From an uncultured Coleofasciculus sp. (lineage in GTDB: Bacteria; Cyanobacteriota; Cyanobacteriia; Cyanobacteriales; Coleofasciculaceae): a stretch of 5,983 bases of DNA. The stretch lies in NCBI GenBank assembly GCA_902805485.1, contig CADCTM010000948.1, forward strand, positions 1 through 5,983, given 5' to 3'. This document shows positions 5,501 to 5,983 of the stretch, one piece after another (position 1 is the stretch's first letter; every line of letters begins with the position of its first letter). The position numbers and the translations under genes are program-made. The notes under the pieces were generated by a model. It made no database searches. It was not told the origin of the DNA and was given only the letters and a program-made list of their open reading frames with translations.

Positions 5501-5983
5501 CTATCTCAGCAACATAATTGGCGCTAAAACCTCAGCATCTTTTGACCTCGGTACGACTTTTCGCCATGCTTTGATGCCACCTTTGAGAACAACAAAATTC
5601 AGCCCAGTATTTTCTAATTGCTTATATGCCTTGACAGAGCGCTGACCAGAGCCACAATAAAGTACAAGGGTTGGCTGAGTTGTATTCTGGGGCTTTGTTT
5701 TAATAATAGTACGAATTTCCTTGATTCCAAATCCAGCTTTAAGATCATCTAGAGGTACAAGCTGGCTTTCACCAATATGGTCTTCAGTATATTCTTCGGG
5801 AGAGCGCACATCAATCAAAATTACTGGCTTTAACTGACCTCTTTGAAGTTGATTAACACTCACTTGTTGGGCACTCCAACTTGCGATTAGCGTGGGAATG
5901 TCCATATGATTAACCATCGCTGCGATACTCAAGCTTCCAACACCGAGAAGGCTGAGACTAAGGATTATGACAATTGAGCGTTG
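5501..5983 (-). CDS. Rhodanese-like sulfurtransferase with hydrophobic N-terminus (5' end outside window)
   Basis: Single-domain rhodanese-fold protein; such proteins move sulfane sulfur through a persulfide on the active-site cysteine. Numbered from the first codon visible at the right edge (160 residues seen): ILIDVRSPEEY (55-65), DHIGESQLVPL (68-78), the active-site loop YCGSGQRS with C110 and R115 in the CxxGxR pattern, and VLKGGIKAWR (132-141). The loop is intact, so catalysis is plausible. The frame remains open from the in-frame TTG at 5932 to the window edge, adding 17 codons. Residues 2-24 then read as a basic R followed by an uninterrupted hydrophobic stretch (SIVIILSLSLLGVGSLSIAAMV), typical of a signal peptide or membrane anchor, without a lipobox cysteine. 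The true start therefore probably lies beyond the window, and the domain would face the periplasm or thylakoid lumen. It lies 97 bp upstream of glyS on the same strand. Confidence 0.9.
   Translation of the reverse strand, partial: QRSIVIILSLSLLGVGSLSIAAMVNHMDIPTLIASWSAQQVSVNQLQRGQLKPVILIDVRSPEEYTEDHIGESQLVPLDDLKAGFGIKEIRTIIKTKPQNTTQPTLVLYCGSGQRSVKAYKQLENTGLNFVVLKGGIKAWRKVVPRSKDAEVLAPIMLLR

Noticed and set aside
5451..5645. 64-codon plus-strand frame across the rhodanese 3' end and the gap before glyS
   Set aside because: It is antisense to the well-supported rhodanese gene, has no recognisable features, and covers the likely glyS promoter.
1..5983. A linked sulfur-metabolism cluster formed by the transsulfuration enzyme and the rhodanese
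   Set aside because: They are more than 4 kb apart, separated by murD, a small gene and glyS on differing strands, so no operon or shared unit is supported.

Overview
The window looks like part of a cyanobacterial chromosome. Three perfect GCGATCGC (HIP1) octamers lie inside genes (1653-1660, 1823-1830, 4849-4856). GlyS and MurD read like cyanobacterial versions, and the genes are short-spaced and moderately AT-rich. No genus can be assigned from the sequence alone. The content is mainly housekeeping: I see no mobile element, CRISPR array, tRNA, rRNA, phage gene or defence/toxin module.

Layout. (1) 47-1165 (+): a PLP-dependent transsulfuration-family enzyme (cystathionine gamma-synthase/lyase-like). 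(2) A 39-bp convergent gap with a hairpin, then 1205-2608 (-): murD, peptidoglycan precursor synthesis. Its central domain carries an extra, probably repeat-derived, linker of about 20 residues. (3) 2609-2910: a 302-bp divergent intergenic region. It holds a possible murD promoter, a second copy of the sequence found in the murD linker, and a set of nested inverted repeats ending in T-runs that could be a structured RNA or attenuator. (4) 2911-3120 (+): an unrecognised 69-residue protein with a GTG start. (5) 3121-3261: a convergent gap with two hairpins, one a perfect 12-bp inverted repeat. (6) 3262-5403 (-): glyS, glycyl-tRNA synthetase beta subunit, preceded by a plausible promoter. (7) 5501 to the right edge (-): a rhodanese-like sulfurtransferase whose reading frame runs off the window and encodes a hydrophobic N-terminal segment, so it is probably exported or membrane-anchored.

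The genes do not form an obvious single pathway. Two touch sulfur chemistry (the transsulfuration enzyme and the rhodanese) but lie at opposite ends, separated by unrelated genes. The most interesting points are the repeat-like insertion in MurD with a relative in the intergenic DNA, the structured intergenic block ahead of the small gene, the small unknown protein, and the N-terminal extension of the rhodanese. None amounts to strong evidence for a new biological system.
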